This document shows, piece after piece, positions 1 to 53,265 of a stretch of DNA of 64,000 nucleotides; within the stretch, counting starts at the first letter, position 1, and every line of letters begins with the position of its first letter. A program made the translations under genes and the position numbers. Below the pieces are notes generated by a model. The model searched no databases and was not told where the DNA came from. It saw nothing but the letters and a program-made list of their open reading frames with translations. Source of the stretch: Charina bottae (taxonomy: Eukaryota; Chordata; Lepidosauria; Squamata; Charinaidae); assembly GCA_023362775.1 (NCBI GenBank), contig JALMGJ010000006.1:9504501-9568500 (forward strand). Direction: 5' to 3'.

Positions 1-74
1 GGTTGTGTGGCGACACACCAGACTGTGTGTGGCGACACACTTTTGTGTCGTGACACACAGTTTGGAAAGCTCTG
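1..74. mobile_element. Clipped hAT-like CpG-rich MITE (GTGTGTCG family)
   Basis: The right end of the same family as 12464-12732 and 60606-60867. It has the repeated gtgtcg/cgacacac motifs and the terminal TTTGGAAAGCTCTG, followed by a putative 8-bp target-site duplication at 75-82. The left part is outside the window. An apparent ORF starting at position 7 is non-genic. Confidence 0.7.
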
Positions 75-299
75 TGATAGAGAGATACTAGATGGAGGGT
101 GCATCCCAGTAAGAGCAACCTTTAAAATATCCCAAAGTGTAAAGGAATCAGGATTTGGCTTCTTGAAATTTCAGGGCCACTGCAATGTCTTCCTTGTGAA
201 CCAAGATTGTAAGGCAGCTTTCTCCAAAAATGGCCTCCTCCAGAGGAGATACGAGTACATCTCCCATCAATACCAACCAATGAATCACTTTGGTCTGAG

Positions 300-385
300 G
301 ATCACCTTGGTGTGAGGATCCCTGCAATGGTCATGCGGTTGGACTAGAAGACCTCCTAGGTCCTGTCCAAACCTATGATTCTATG
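300..385 (+). mobile_element. CR1 LINE 3' end
   Basis: The sequence ggttggactagaagacct followed by cctatgattctatg is the classic CR1 3' terminus with its ATTCTATG tail. Only the terminal part is visible. Confidence 0.75.
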
Positions 386-3300
386 TAATCCAAGTGGTCT
401 CAGTGATGCCAGATCAAGGAAAGCTGCACTAGAGCTTTCCTCAGAAAATAAAGGAGCAACGTAACAATCTAGTGAACTCTACCTAGAAAAAAGAAATTTC
501 CATTTACGTCCTCTTCATCCTACTACAAAGAAGCTGTTCTTGTCTGTTTATCTGATGCATTCCTATTTAAACTTTCCTTGAAAAAGGTGTCAGAAGCACA
601 TACAGAAGTATCAGGACACTGAAGGCTAAACTTCCCCTGCCCAATTTTTCCTGCTGCCTCTCATTTTTTTGGTTCTTCTCCCCTACCCCGAAAGCCTAAG
701 ACTTTCCTAAACTCAGACATCAGCTGTTCGTTTTGTGGGTATGCAAAATGAAGGCTTGCCCTGCAGGACACAACTTTCTGGTTGCCCTTGAGACAAGAGC
801 CCCCCCCCCCCAACCTACCTGGGAGAACTTGTCTGTCCAAAACACAGCATCAAAGTGAGGTAATGTCTAAAAAAGGCAGAGCCCATACCTAAGGATGAAT
901 AGAATTGCTTGTAGATAATGATTAGAAAAAGATGAACCTGGGGTGGGAAGATAAGACTCAAGGACTGATGACATTTGGATAAAGAATAAAGAGGGCATCT
1001 ACTTCCTGAATAAAATGAACAAGACAAGAAATGTGCTGGATTTTCTGGGAGGGAGGCAAGGGTGTTTTTGGGACTGTATGTAGAAGAGGAGACTCCAACA
1101 AGAAGGTTGGGCAAAAAACACCACCCACACAACCACCAAGTAGGGTGTGTCAATATGTTAATTGTCCAAAGATACAAACTCACACTTTTGCTGATGCTAA
1201 AGCCTGGAAGCAGAGGACAACTAGTGTAGTTCTTTCCTGCTTATTCGCTCCAGAATATGGATGTCCTTCCATTCTCTTTTAGTCCACCTCTGCCACTTGG
1301 GTTTTAGGAGCGATGGACCTTGTGTTCCAACTGAATGCAATGGATGTGACCAGAAGGGAAAGAGCCCAACTGCATTTCTTTCCTGCCATTCAAGCTAGTT
1401 CTAGGCAGGAATCTTTGGTGGTATGTCTGCATTCCAAAGGCTAGAGAAGGATGGAGGAAAGTAACAACTGGCGGGGTGGGGGGGTGGGGGGGGGGAGGAT
1501 GAGCAGGAGAAACTGAGAAGGGAGGTTAAATGGAAACAAGTGAGGAAACAGAAAGTAACTGAAGGGAAGGGGGCAAAGGTCTGAATTGTTCTCTCTTCCC
1601 CCAAGAAAACATTTTTGCAGGTCCTAAGAAGCATAACAATGTCTATCTGTTTGCTATTAATGATACTCAAGGCATGCCAGAACATGCCATTATAGCACAG
1701 TTTGCAATAATCTCCTTATTTAAAATTCCAATTTTACAAGGAAAGGGAAGGACAGCTCCAGCAAAGACCTGAGAATAAGAAAACCATGTCCTTGCAAAGG
1801 TTGGCAAATAGATAGTAGTAGTTAAAGAAGAGATAAATGAAAAATCTGTTGACTGGAAAAAGGCTGAAAAGGCCAACTGCTATTACCATGGGATTCCAAA
1901 TTGGGACTGGTGTCTTTCTGATGTTCTTAAAATGCACTGCGCCTTCAACGGTAATTACAGATGGGATGTAAACTGATAGTAACTAGTAAAGCTAGAGGTC
2001 TTCAGGTTTTCACTGGAAATGTCAACAACCTGACAGTGAAAAAAAGGTGCAATGCTAGAACTACACAGGGGTGGAAAACAATATGAAACCTATATAAACG
2101 TGCATGGTGCCACCGTTCACAACAGTAGAGTGCCTGACACCCTGTGGTTTGACACACACTCTGCCAAATTTCTTCCCCATCTTTCGAAAGAAATATTTGC
2201 ACTTGACATTGTTTACTCGCTTTCCTCGGCTACGTACGCTGATAGGCCTCCTGAAGGACCCTCTCTTAGTGAAAAACTGAAGCATAACGTTCAATTCCCT
2301 CTCCCACCTTCTTCATTTTAATGGCACAAAAACATCCTTATGAAGGCAGGGTTTGCAGAATAAACATCTAGGGAAACCTCCTTCTCTTTCTGCAGAGACT
2401 GCTACAATTGGCAAAGAGGATCTCAGCTATTTTCCCATCACAATGAAAACTCTTTTCCAGAGCCTGTTGCCTAGAAATTAACATGACCTTCATTCTAATT
2501 AAAATGATGCAAGGCTGGCTTCAGAATGTGTCAAGATCCATGCCAGAACGTACACTGTTTGGGGGAAACGGATGCCTCCAAAGATGCAAATGATCAAACA
2601 TGCTATTTTCTTTATCCTTTTTCATGGGGGGGGAAGGGGGGGAAGTACAGCCTTTTTCCATTTTCCCCCCATTTTGACATTTTGTTAATTTTTCCTGAGA
2701 AATTGGAAAAAAATGAATTATAAAATACCACAAATATCTTAAATAAGCTATAAAATTATTAGGATGCAAAAGTATCTGATTTAGAATTGATAGTATTCCC
2801 ACCAAATTAGGAAATAAACAAACATGATGGTGCAATACTGGGAAACATTCTGTTTCCAGAAATCCATAAAAATGAAGAAATGATAAAAATAAGGGATTAG
2901 TAGAAATGGAAACCACTGATAGGTGAACAGGTTCAGAAAATGATTGATTAGATACCATTTAATGTTTCAAAATGGGTGTTCCCCCTTCTTTTCTGTTCTT
3001 TTTTTCCCCTGAACTTATGCACACTTAAAGTATGGGCAGAAATGTCCAGAATATAAATTCTTTACTTTCCTCAAAGTTGATGGTCTCTTGTTTTCAAAAG
3101 TAACTTTCTACCTGCTTGTTTTAACTGAACAAACCAAAATGAAAAGATGCTACATTCCTTAAAGAGGTTGACAGACCCTTTTGTTATAAAAACTAAACAT
3201 CATTTAAAGTAAATTAAATCACTACATTTGCCATTATCCTGTGAATAAATGCCACTATTCAACTGCACACACCAAACACACATTTATGAAGAAATTAAGT

Positions 3301-3795
3301 GTTCATTAAGATTTCATTAACAATAAAGTTATAACTGTAAAGGATTCTAAACAATAAATATGCCTCCATTTCCCCCCAATTTCTATTTCCTTTCAGAGAG
3401 GGGAGGCAGGGAGGAAAAAAATAATGTCTTTCCCACAGCTTCAAAATTTGCAGAAATGTTATACTGAGAAGATGAACGTCAGCGCCTTGAAGCAAGGTAG
3501 CAAAACCTACTGAACTGCCTTAGTTGCAGGCGAGATATATTCCAAGGGAGAAAAAGGAGATCCAGTTTCCAGGATCCTGTCAGAATATTGCCAAGTTTAG
3601 TGCACAAGTGACAATCACATGGATGTGACATTTTGGTAAACGATCAGGGTTTCCAAGGAGAGATATTGAAGTTCCTGCAAACTTCTTTTCCTGGTATTGT
3701 AATTTTACACTCCTTGCCAACAAGTGAGGAAATTTCAAAATGGGTGCAAATAAAACAAATCAAAATGAGCTAACCGATATCTCAAAGTTACTTAC

Positions 3796-44738
<40,943 letters not shown>

Positions 44739-44806
44739 CTGGGAAAAAGAGAAAATAGATACAGAAGGGCAGGATCTATCAGCATTTATTTTTTGATGAT
44801 TGGTGT

Positions 44807-44903
44807 CATCAGTATTATGTTTATAAAGAAGAAACACTTCTTTTTATATATTTCTTTAAAATATATTTTAAAAAGTGTTTCTTTATAAACATAATACTGA
44901 TGA
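44807..44903. repeat. AT-rich inverted repeat upstream of USP6NL exon A
   Basis: catcagtattatgtttataa at 44807 is mirrored by ttataaacataatactgatg ending near 44902. Arms of about 35 bp surround an AT-rich loop, about 70 bp upstream of the exon A acceptor. Confidence 0.85.
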
Positions 44904-47049
44904 TTTCAAAAAGGGTCTCTGTTGGGCATTTAAACTTAAACAATTTTTCATCTACTTTCACAATATTTTTGCATACCTACTTGAGTATTGGAAAACTATA
45001 GTGCAAAGCATGTTTTCAAAATACTGTACAGTAAAGCTGGTATGAGTTAGCCCTTCTGAACTTAGAATCTGCAGTAAAATGCATCCTATTTAAAGAGTTT
45101 AAACAGTAAAGCAAAATGTTTTAATAACACTTCCAATAAAATATAAAGATAATATATCATAAATAACAACCAAATCATTGTTTATTCTAAAGCCTTCATT
45201 TATATAGGACAGTATCTGGATTTGAACCTATCTACTGTTAACAACACAGGATTTATCACAAAGTTTCTTAATCCCTATTTCTGTATTAGAACAACTGTAT
45301 GCAGAAAACTATTCGTGAGATTTTTTAAAAAATCAAGTTAAAGAGAAATAGTCCACATGTTATTAATCATTATGGTTGTGTTTACATAATATGCTTAATA
45401 GTTCAGGAAAAAGAACTTGCAGCTGCATTTATGCAATGTACTAACAATGGCTAGTTTTAAGGTTGCTTCATTCTTAACTTGCGAGGTACAGACACAGGAC
45501 ACAACACATTCACAGACACAGAATAAATTAGCCTATCTGTGAACCCAAACTGTTTGGCTAGCGGATCCACTGTTAAAATTTTACCCTTGGAAGACAATCT
45601 TACTCAGCTACGAGTGATCGCCAATGAATGATGCCATGCAAACTCAGAAAATGGGTTAATTCGGTAATTTGTAGCCAAGAAAGGGGCAGAGCAGAACACA
45701 AGAAACCAGAATGTCTTATTTTTGCTATCCGCCCCCCTCACACAAACGTTTCCCAGACTCTCATTTGTCTCCCATTGAACTACAACCAATTCCCAACTAC
45801 AACCAATTCCGAACCAGATGGAGGGCTCCAGTTTAGGAGAGGCTATTTAGAGAAAACATGCCATTAAACTATCAACGAAACCTATCTATGCAATATGGAA
45901 TAAACAAGCATTCTACTGAAGGATAGAATTTGAAGTGACTCTGGTTAGAGCTACAGCTTCCTGGCCAGATTGGTGAGATTTCTGGTTCCCAGAGAAGTTC
46001 ACATTGAGACCCGCTGTGAGATGGGTAGCAATGGTGGGGACCCTAGTCAATACCCATGCTCCTTCCCAAGACTTTGAGGTACAATACTTAGGTCTGCTTC
46101 GTTAAGAAGCATTTGGATTTTTGTCAAGCAATATCCAGACTGAGTAAGCCTAATAAATGTTCTAGAGGTGCAGATCACTTTCCCAGAATCCACTGAGATG
46201 CAAAAAGCATTTTGTGACCAAGGTACAAAGATTCCTTGGCTGACAAACTAGCGAGGCAAAGATTCCAACAATGCAGAAAGTTTGAGAGGGTCTCACTTTC
46301 ACCAGCCCTATCATTTCTGCCGGAATTGATAGGTCTCACAGCTTTTCAGCAGCATCTGCTCTATTTTTAAATTCTCTCCTGGGTGCAAACTGGGCAAGCT
46401 TACTGAGGTTGTTAACAAAAGACATCTATTACCCATGCTGAGAAGTTACTGCACCTGAAGGCTGCAAAACAAATCAGATCAGATTCAGAAACTGTGAAGA
46501 TCAGAACATTTTTGAACAGCTAAAGGTACTCTGTTTTCTCCCTGGATCATTTGGGTCACCTAATGATCACAGCGTGCGCTGTGAGAGAAGACATTAGGTC
46601 ATACCAAAAAAAAAAAAAAAGCAGTAGAGGCCTATAAAAGCAAGTGACAGAAATAATGGTCTGACTCACCAACAGAGTCAACAGGGAAGTGAAATGAAGG
46701 AGACAGGGAGACATCAGACTCAGTGAATATTAATCAGAAGATAAACAAATCACATTTCTCCAATTCCACTACCTCCTTGAGTAAAAAAGTAAATTCTGGG
46801 ATCTGGCAAATTAGAGGTCTCTGGGCCAAGCTTGAATCCCTGAAGTTTTTCAATTTGCCCACATAGAAATAAGAGTCTTTATGATAATAGGACTTTGCAG
46901 ATCACTGTAGGCTGGAATTAGGATTTGGTCCAGCACATTTTGGGAAGTTGATGAGTATCTTTACATTTGTATCCTACTCCCTCTCCAGGATGCTCCAGTG
47001 AGCACTTGACAGAAGAGACTGTCAGTCCTTTTGTTAGTAACTTCATCTG

Positions 47050-47110
47050 TGTAAGTCAAGCACCGCCCAGAGTCTACCACGGTAGAGATGGGCGGGGATA
47101 AATCCAATTA
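47050..47110 (+). mobile_element. L2-type LINE 3' terminus
   Basis: caccgcccagagtctacca followed by gtagagatgggcggggata is the L2 3' hairpin in plus orientation, abutting an ATTT repeat (47108-47136). Confidence 0.7.
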
Positions 47111-47140
47111 ATTTATTTATTTATTTATTTATTTATTATT

Positions 47141-48215
47141 CAAATTTATTCCCCGCCCATCTCCCATGCAAGGGACTCTGGGCGGGTTACAATAAATAAA
47201 AATTTAAAACTATAAAAAATATCTAAAAACACAAACAAAACATAATAAAATAAAATCCAGGATGGGCTTGGACCCGCAGAATAGATAGTAGAGCTATGGG
47301 GCAAGCCAACCCCAGGAGGCACTACCACCTCCGTCGTCCCAGGCCAGGTGGCAAAGCCAGGTCTTAAGGGCCTTCCGAAAGGCCAGGAGGGAGGGGGCCA
47401 GTCTCACCTCCGGGGGCAGAATATTCCACAAGGCGGGCGCTATCGCAGAGAAGGCACGCCTCCTGGACCCCGCTAGATGGAATTGTCTTGTTGAGGGGGT
47501 CCGAAGCATGCCCTCCCTGCATGTACGGGTGGGGCGGGTCGACGTTATTGGGACGAGACGGTCCCTCAGGTACCCTGGTCCTATGCCATGTAGGGCTTTA
47601 AAGGTAATCACCAACACCTTGAATTGGACCCGGAAGCAAACTGGCACCCAATGCAGCTCGCGAAGCAGAGGTGTTACATGTGCCGATCTTCTGGCACTCA
47701 TAACTGCTCGCGCCGCTGCATTCTGCACCAGCTGAAGCTTCCGGATACTCTTCAAGGGTAGCCCCATGTAGAGCGCATTACAATAGTCTATACGGGAGAT
47801 GACAAGGGCGTGAGTGACTGTTCGGAGGGCCTCCCGATCCAGGAAAGGGCGTAGCTGGTGCACAACTCGCAGCTGAGCAAAGGCCCTCCTGGCCACGACT
47901 GCCACCTGCTCTTCGAGCAGGAGTCGCGAGTCCAGGAGGACCCCCAGATTCCGCACTGGATCCGAGTGGGGTAGTGCAACCCCCCCCAGAACCAAAGATG
48001 ACAACTTCCCGGATCCAGGGGGGCCATCAATCCACAGCCACTCCGTCTTACCAGGGTTCAGTTGAAGCCTGTTGTTCCCCATCCAGACCCCCACAGCCTC
48101 CAGGCACTGAGATAAGGCATTGACCGCATCACTTACTTCACCCGGGACGGAGATGTATAACTGGGTATCATCAGCATATTGGTGATACCTCATCCCGTGG
48201 TGACGGATGATCTCT
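47141..48215 (-). mobile_element. L2-type LINE, 5'-truncated, 299-codon open frame
   Basis: The minus strand is open from 48193 to 47294: MRYHQYADDTQLYISVPGEV (with the YADD catalytic box), NNRLQLNPGKTEWLWIDGPP, RIDYCNALYMGLPLKSIRKL, LHWVPVCFRVQFKVLVITFK and FRKALKTWLCHLAWDD, then WGWLAP. A 3' hairpin and an AAAT tail follow. The endonuclease and upstream RT are missing, so it is not autonomous. Its uninterrupted frame suggests a young insertion. Confidence 0.93.
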
Positions 48216-48222
48216 TAATTAA

Positions 48223-48349
48223 TTATAAGCTTCAAGGCACTGAAGTCCATCTTCCTCAACATGCTACCCAATTAATTAATTAATTAATTAATTAATTAAT
48301 TAATTATAAGCTTCAAGGCACTGAAGTCCATCTTCCTCAACATGCTACC
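48223..48349. repeat. 46-bp direct duplication around a TTAA array
   Basis: ttataagcttcaaggcactg..ctacc occurs at 48223-48268 and again at 48304-48349, separated by an AATT/TTAA repeat. The first copy adjoins the truncated L2 end. Confidence 0.9.
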
Positions 48350-49924
48350 AACCAGATCTGTTGGAACTATCACTTTCAAAATTCCCAACTGAACTAGCCA
48401 AATGTGATTCTGGATCCCAACATTTAAGAATGTACTAGATTTGGCTTAGGCACACCCCCAGTTTCAGAGAATATACTGTATTATACAATAACCAGAAATA
48501 TTATATAATAACCAGAAGTTCAGGCAACTTTTCAACCATATGTTGCTGAGAAAAAGGGATAGGTGCCACTTCTAATAACTACCATATATTAAATGCACTA
48601 TCTAATGATCTGACATAAAATCCTATATACTCATATAATAAATGATGATTAGTGTTAACAGTGATAGATTTAATCTTTTTGCTGAAGAGGGGGGAAGAAA
48701 ACAAAGATGAAGGTTCAGTGTGGTCATATTATGCTCCCACCCCCACAGCAAACTAAAAAACATGGTAAATCCAGTAGATCGTGAACTGGACTACCCTCAA
48801 TATATCCTTTCATATTGTGTTTTCACCCTTAGCTGCGCTCTGCATTGAACGTTAGCAAACTGTATATTATGTGGCCACTGGTGAACAGTGGAAAAGCAGT
48901 TGTATCTATTTCTAAGCCAATTTGTTTGAATATTGCAGCTATTTAAGGTTAATATACAATCACTTGTCTGGCTCCTTGAGCAAGTACTGTATGCTTAAGT
49001 TTATGATGGCATCATTCTGTTGTGTTTATCCAACAATGCTTATCATAATTTCATGTACTAACATTCTTAGATCTTGAAACAAACAATATAATCAGGAAAT
49101 TGGTGGTAAGATGTCTCATTTCACTCCCTGTTTTGCTATTTAAACCTACCATTGTAATAAAAGAAAAGATAGGTGAATTCTTATTAACAAAATGAGGACT
49201 TTTACCCATCTTGCCAAAACTGAACAGATTAAGGGTAGCCCCCATTCCTTTTACCCCATAAAGTCTTCCACAACTGCTCTTTGCTACTTCTGAAGAGATG
49301 TTATAGGGAGAAGCGCCCAGTACAGCTTTTATCCCAACTACTAGGAATCTTCCACAGGGCTCTATGACATAATACAGGTCCCTTGAGATAGCAGAGAAAC
49401 CTTGCAGTGATAGGTAGCTAGGTACTCAAGTCTATTTACACAAGGACCTAGGAATATGGGAATAGGATTTCTTATGGATGTAAGACTGTCTGCAGAGGAT
49501 GGAGAAAAAACAGGAGAACCAGCCATGGAGCAGGAGCCAAACGCACAAAACTCAACAATGAGGCAATACAGGAGACGGAAACTAATGTAATTAACCAGTG
49601 GCATCTTCTAATAGCTTACCATGACTTAACAGAAAGGGAAAGAAATTATTTCTAACCGCTCAGGACAAGGGACAGAAATTGCATTCATAAAATTACCACA
49701 ATGGTTTCTCCCCATCAAGTAAAGTAAAGCTGACACGTTGATTATAAGTGTAACCGCCAAATCCACCCATGTATGTGCTACCTTTAAGGGTAGAACGAAC
49801 CTCTTCTAAGTATATGAGAAAGTAGTGAATTTCTAGCATGCAACTTCTTTGTTCTGGAATGCTGGGAAAAGGCCTGCTGATTTTGCTGTCTCCCTCAATC
49901 TCTGGGGTTGCAGAGATTACCTAA

Positions 49925-49973
49925 AAAGTAAAGGTAAATGTACCCCCCGCACATTTGTGCAGTCGTGTCCGAC
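49925..49973 (-). mobile_element. tRNA-headed SINE, tail fragment only
   Basis: taaaggtaaatgtacccccc then gcacatttgtgcagtcgtgt match the 3' tail of the family, truncated after about 50 bp as in a 5'-truncated insertion. Confidence 0.75.
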
Positions 49974-52281
49974 AGTCAGGAAACCATGGATCCATTTTTA
50001 TTTCATGTCACATTGCTGAAATTCCTTCTTCTTTCCTCATTCAACCACTTAAAAGATTTAGCTGCATAAGCTACTGGCCACCAGCATATCATTAGATCTT
50101 TGTTATTTGCAACACAATTTTCAACGCCTTCCTACATGGGGTTAAAATTCCTTAGGATACATGTCAAAGGAACATAATGCAGGGATTTGATGAAACTAGG
50201 CAGATCTGGGTCTGGTCAGTGGTTGGGTGGGAGGTGATGGAGCACCCCATGGATACCATCTGTGCTTTTCAGCATAAGAAATGGGAAGATCTCAGGTTTT
50301 GAAGATCCACTGTAATTTTCTCTTCCCCCACCCCACTAATACAAAATAGTACCTGGCAGGTTGAGCCAGATGCTAAATGGTGGCTCAGGGGGTAGAGCAA
50401 ATGACTTACTACAGCTTTATCCATGAATTACCTGAGTTTCTCTAATACCTGGGGTTTAACATTAGATTTCAGAATTAGCTAACACATCTACAAAAAGGCA
50501 TGGTTGATGGCAGCCAATTTAACACTGAGCATTTCATATGGCTGAGAAACAAGTAATTTGGATAACAAAGCTAATATGATTTTTCCCTTTTCTAATAAAG
50601 AAAGAAAAGTCTGGCTTATGACAAATCATCTAGCTACCTAACAGCTGATGCCATAGTTCTTCCATTCAACACCATCCAAAAGAAAATATGAAATACAGAT
50701 GCAATAACAATATATTTACGGTACAAGATTCTTGATATAGTAGCTGTGCTTTTTCTTCTCCTAGAGCTTAGCATTTTATATTTATAAAATATTTATAAAG
50801 TGCTCTACAGAGATATGGAACCAAATCTGCTCCTCTTTTAAAAGTACGATTCATGGGAAACTACATACAAAGAATATATCTTACACTGATAACCATTTCT
50901 AACTACAGTTATTTGAACAAGTCCTATTTTAAAGGAAATCAGTTGAAATAGATTAAGAAGCGAAGTGCTCTTTTATCAATCGCTTACTTATGATACTAAG
51001 AATAAGTCAGTAAAGCATGCATTTTGAAATTGCATTTTACCAATGAAGTTTTCTTTCCTTGAGCAGCCCCGAATCCTATTTACAGCTTTAGTCCTCATTG
51101 AGCAAGATCCTTTATTTCCAAATCACTGCACAATAATCAATCCATACAAAGTCCATGCATGCAGAAAAATCCAAGGAAAAAGGGTTAAACCCATCTTTCT
51201 TCTCTTTCTTGAAAACGAGATGTTCAAATAACTCGGAGTGTTTGAATTTCAAATACCTTAAACACTGAGCCCAATGTAGCCACGCTTTACTGTCTACAGA
51301 GTTTTAAAACAATGGTGCCATTTGTGGAACGTGAACTGTTTCACCAACGACACGCAAGTATTTCCCATACCAGCCTACACTTCCAGCATTCCAGTCCAGA
51401 AGAAACAAGACTTCAGTAAACTGTTTCACAACAGAGAGATGAAGCAGATCAAGGACAGCAGTGTAAGGACAGAATACCAACTGATATTGTCCTTGGCTAC
51501 AAAGTCTTTTAGTTGAAACTATTAAATATGCACAGAGATCAGAATGTTCCCGTTGAAAAACTACTTGTTTCATACAGGCTTCACAAAAACAAGTTATAAG
51601 ATTGTGTTGCCATTTCCTAACTCTGTTGGAAATACCCAGACATTCCCAATTCAGCAATGCTTCATGGTATTAAAATTCTTGTGGGTTGCAACTATTGACT
51701 CCCTTTTAGTAAACTTTGAGGGGTCGTTTTTGTAAGGATTAAGCTAAAAGGCATGAGAGCACACATATTAGAAAGCCTCTCTAGCAGTAGAGTAGCTTCA
51801 GTACTTAGAAATGAAGCAAAGAGCCACCCTATTTCTATAAATATATTTTTAAAAAACCATAAACACATTAAACGTAAATTGTAAAACAATCCAGGCATTC
51901 AGTAATGTTCAAAAACAGCAGGCAACATCACACCACAGCAGTTGAAGAACATGGTACCTACTTGCTTTCATGCCACACTAGTATTCCCTGGGATCCTTTC
52001 ATGGTCTATTAAATATGGCTAGTTAGCTTCAAACTCTGCACCAAATTCTCCACCACCACACTCTGCAATTATACATTGCTTCTCATACTGGCAAGGAAAG
52101 GAGGTTGCATTTACCCAGCTAGTGACTGATAAGTGGCTAAAACAATTCCTCAATGTTATCTAAAACTGGGATTAATTATTCCAAGATAACTTTTGATCAT
52201 TGCTTGGTGACATTCACAGATCCGATAATCCCATCACTGTTTATTTGCTCATATTACTGGGCAGTATAAAAGTGGCATGAA

Positions 52282-52611
52282 GGGGCGTGGTGGCTCAGCG
52301 GGTAAGAGGCCAGGCTTGTCGATCAGAAGATCGCAAGTTCGGAGGTTCGAATCCCTAGCCCTGCGTGCGGAGTGAGCTCCCGCACTAGCCCCAGCTCTTG
52401 CCAACCTAGCAATTCAAAAGCATGCAAATGCAAGTAGATTAATAGGTACCACTTCGGTGGGTAGGTAACAGCGTTCCGCGTGTGTCATGCGGCCACATGA
52501 CTGTGGAAGCGTCTTCGGACAACGCTGGCTCTTTGGCTAACAAACGGAGATGAGCACCAGCCCCTAGAGTTGGACACGACTGCACAAATGTGCGGGGGGA
52601 ACCTTTACCTT
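52282..52611 (+). mobile_element. tRNA-headed SINE, full length
   Basis: ggggcgtggtggctcagcgg with box B ggttcgaatccc, and tail acctttacct. Target-site duplication tataaaagt (52265-52273 and 52612-52620). Confidence 0.9.
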
Positions 52612-52699
52612 TATAAAAGTAGAGCAAATGAATCAGCTGAAATGAATGAGGGGCTATTGAACAGCTTGATTTTAAAGACTCCCGGCGATGGAAGCTATG

Positions 52700-52850
52700 T
52701 GAATTTTTGGGCAACATTAATGGAAATGGTTTGCCCCTGCCTTCTTCTGGATTTTTTAACCTCCCTGTCTAAACTGCGACCTTGGTAACCCCATGTGGCT
52801 CTCCCATCCAAGTCCTAATCAGGACTGACCCTGCTTAGCTTCCTATCTAC
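52700..52850 (-). mobile_element. 5S rRNA-derived SINE with Sauria-like tail
   Basis: The minus strand has agctaagcagggtcagtcct and gattaggacttggatgggag (5S boxes A and C), followed by the gaaggcaggggcaaacc tail seen in the other 5S-derived copies. Confidence 0.8.
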
Positions 52851-53200
52851 TCTCAATGCTCTTCAATCACCAACTGAATGAGTTCAAAGGTTAATTTTGA
52901 GATATAAAACAGATCATGTCACATTTTTGCCAATATACTGAAGAGTCAAGTATAAACCAAGCATGTGCTGAGACACAAATGTGACTCTTTATTATCTGTT
53001 TCCATATTGCTATCAAACCATATGGCAATCTCCCACTCCATCTCACATTTACTTGATCAACTAACTGGGAAAATGTTGTAATTGTTTTTTCTGCTTATTT
53101 ATTCAGCATGTGTGTGAAGTTCATTTATTTTTAGAAAAGGATATAACAGAAATGGTGTGTACTCCACATTTAACACTGTTAAATACAAACAATATGGCTG

Positions 53201-53202
<2 letters not shown>

Positions 53203-53263
<61 letters not shown>
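53203..53263. repeat. AG dinucleotide microsatellite
   Basis: About 29 uninterrupted GA units. Confidence 0.97.

Positions 53264-53265
<2 letters not shown>

Larger units (their letters stand above)
1..3795 (-). other. USP6NL intron (3' of exon L, incomplete)
   Basis: Non-coding on both strands. It contains a clipped hAT-like MITE (1-74), a CR1 3' end (about 300-385), G-rich tracts at 1472-1497 and 2626-2642, and otherwise unremarkable AT-rich sequence. I see no exon resembling the next USP6NL segment. Confidence 0.75.

Noticed and set aside
52273..52345. tRNA gene suggested by boxes A and B at the start of the SINE
   Set aside because: It is the tRNA-derived head of a dispersed SINE with a tail and target-site duplication. 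I could not fold a convincing acceptor stem.
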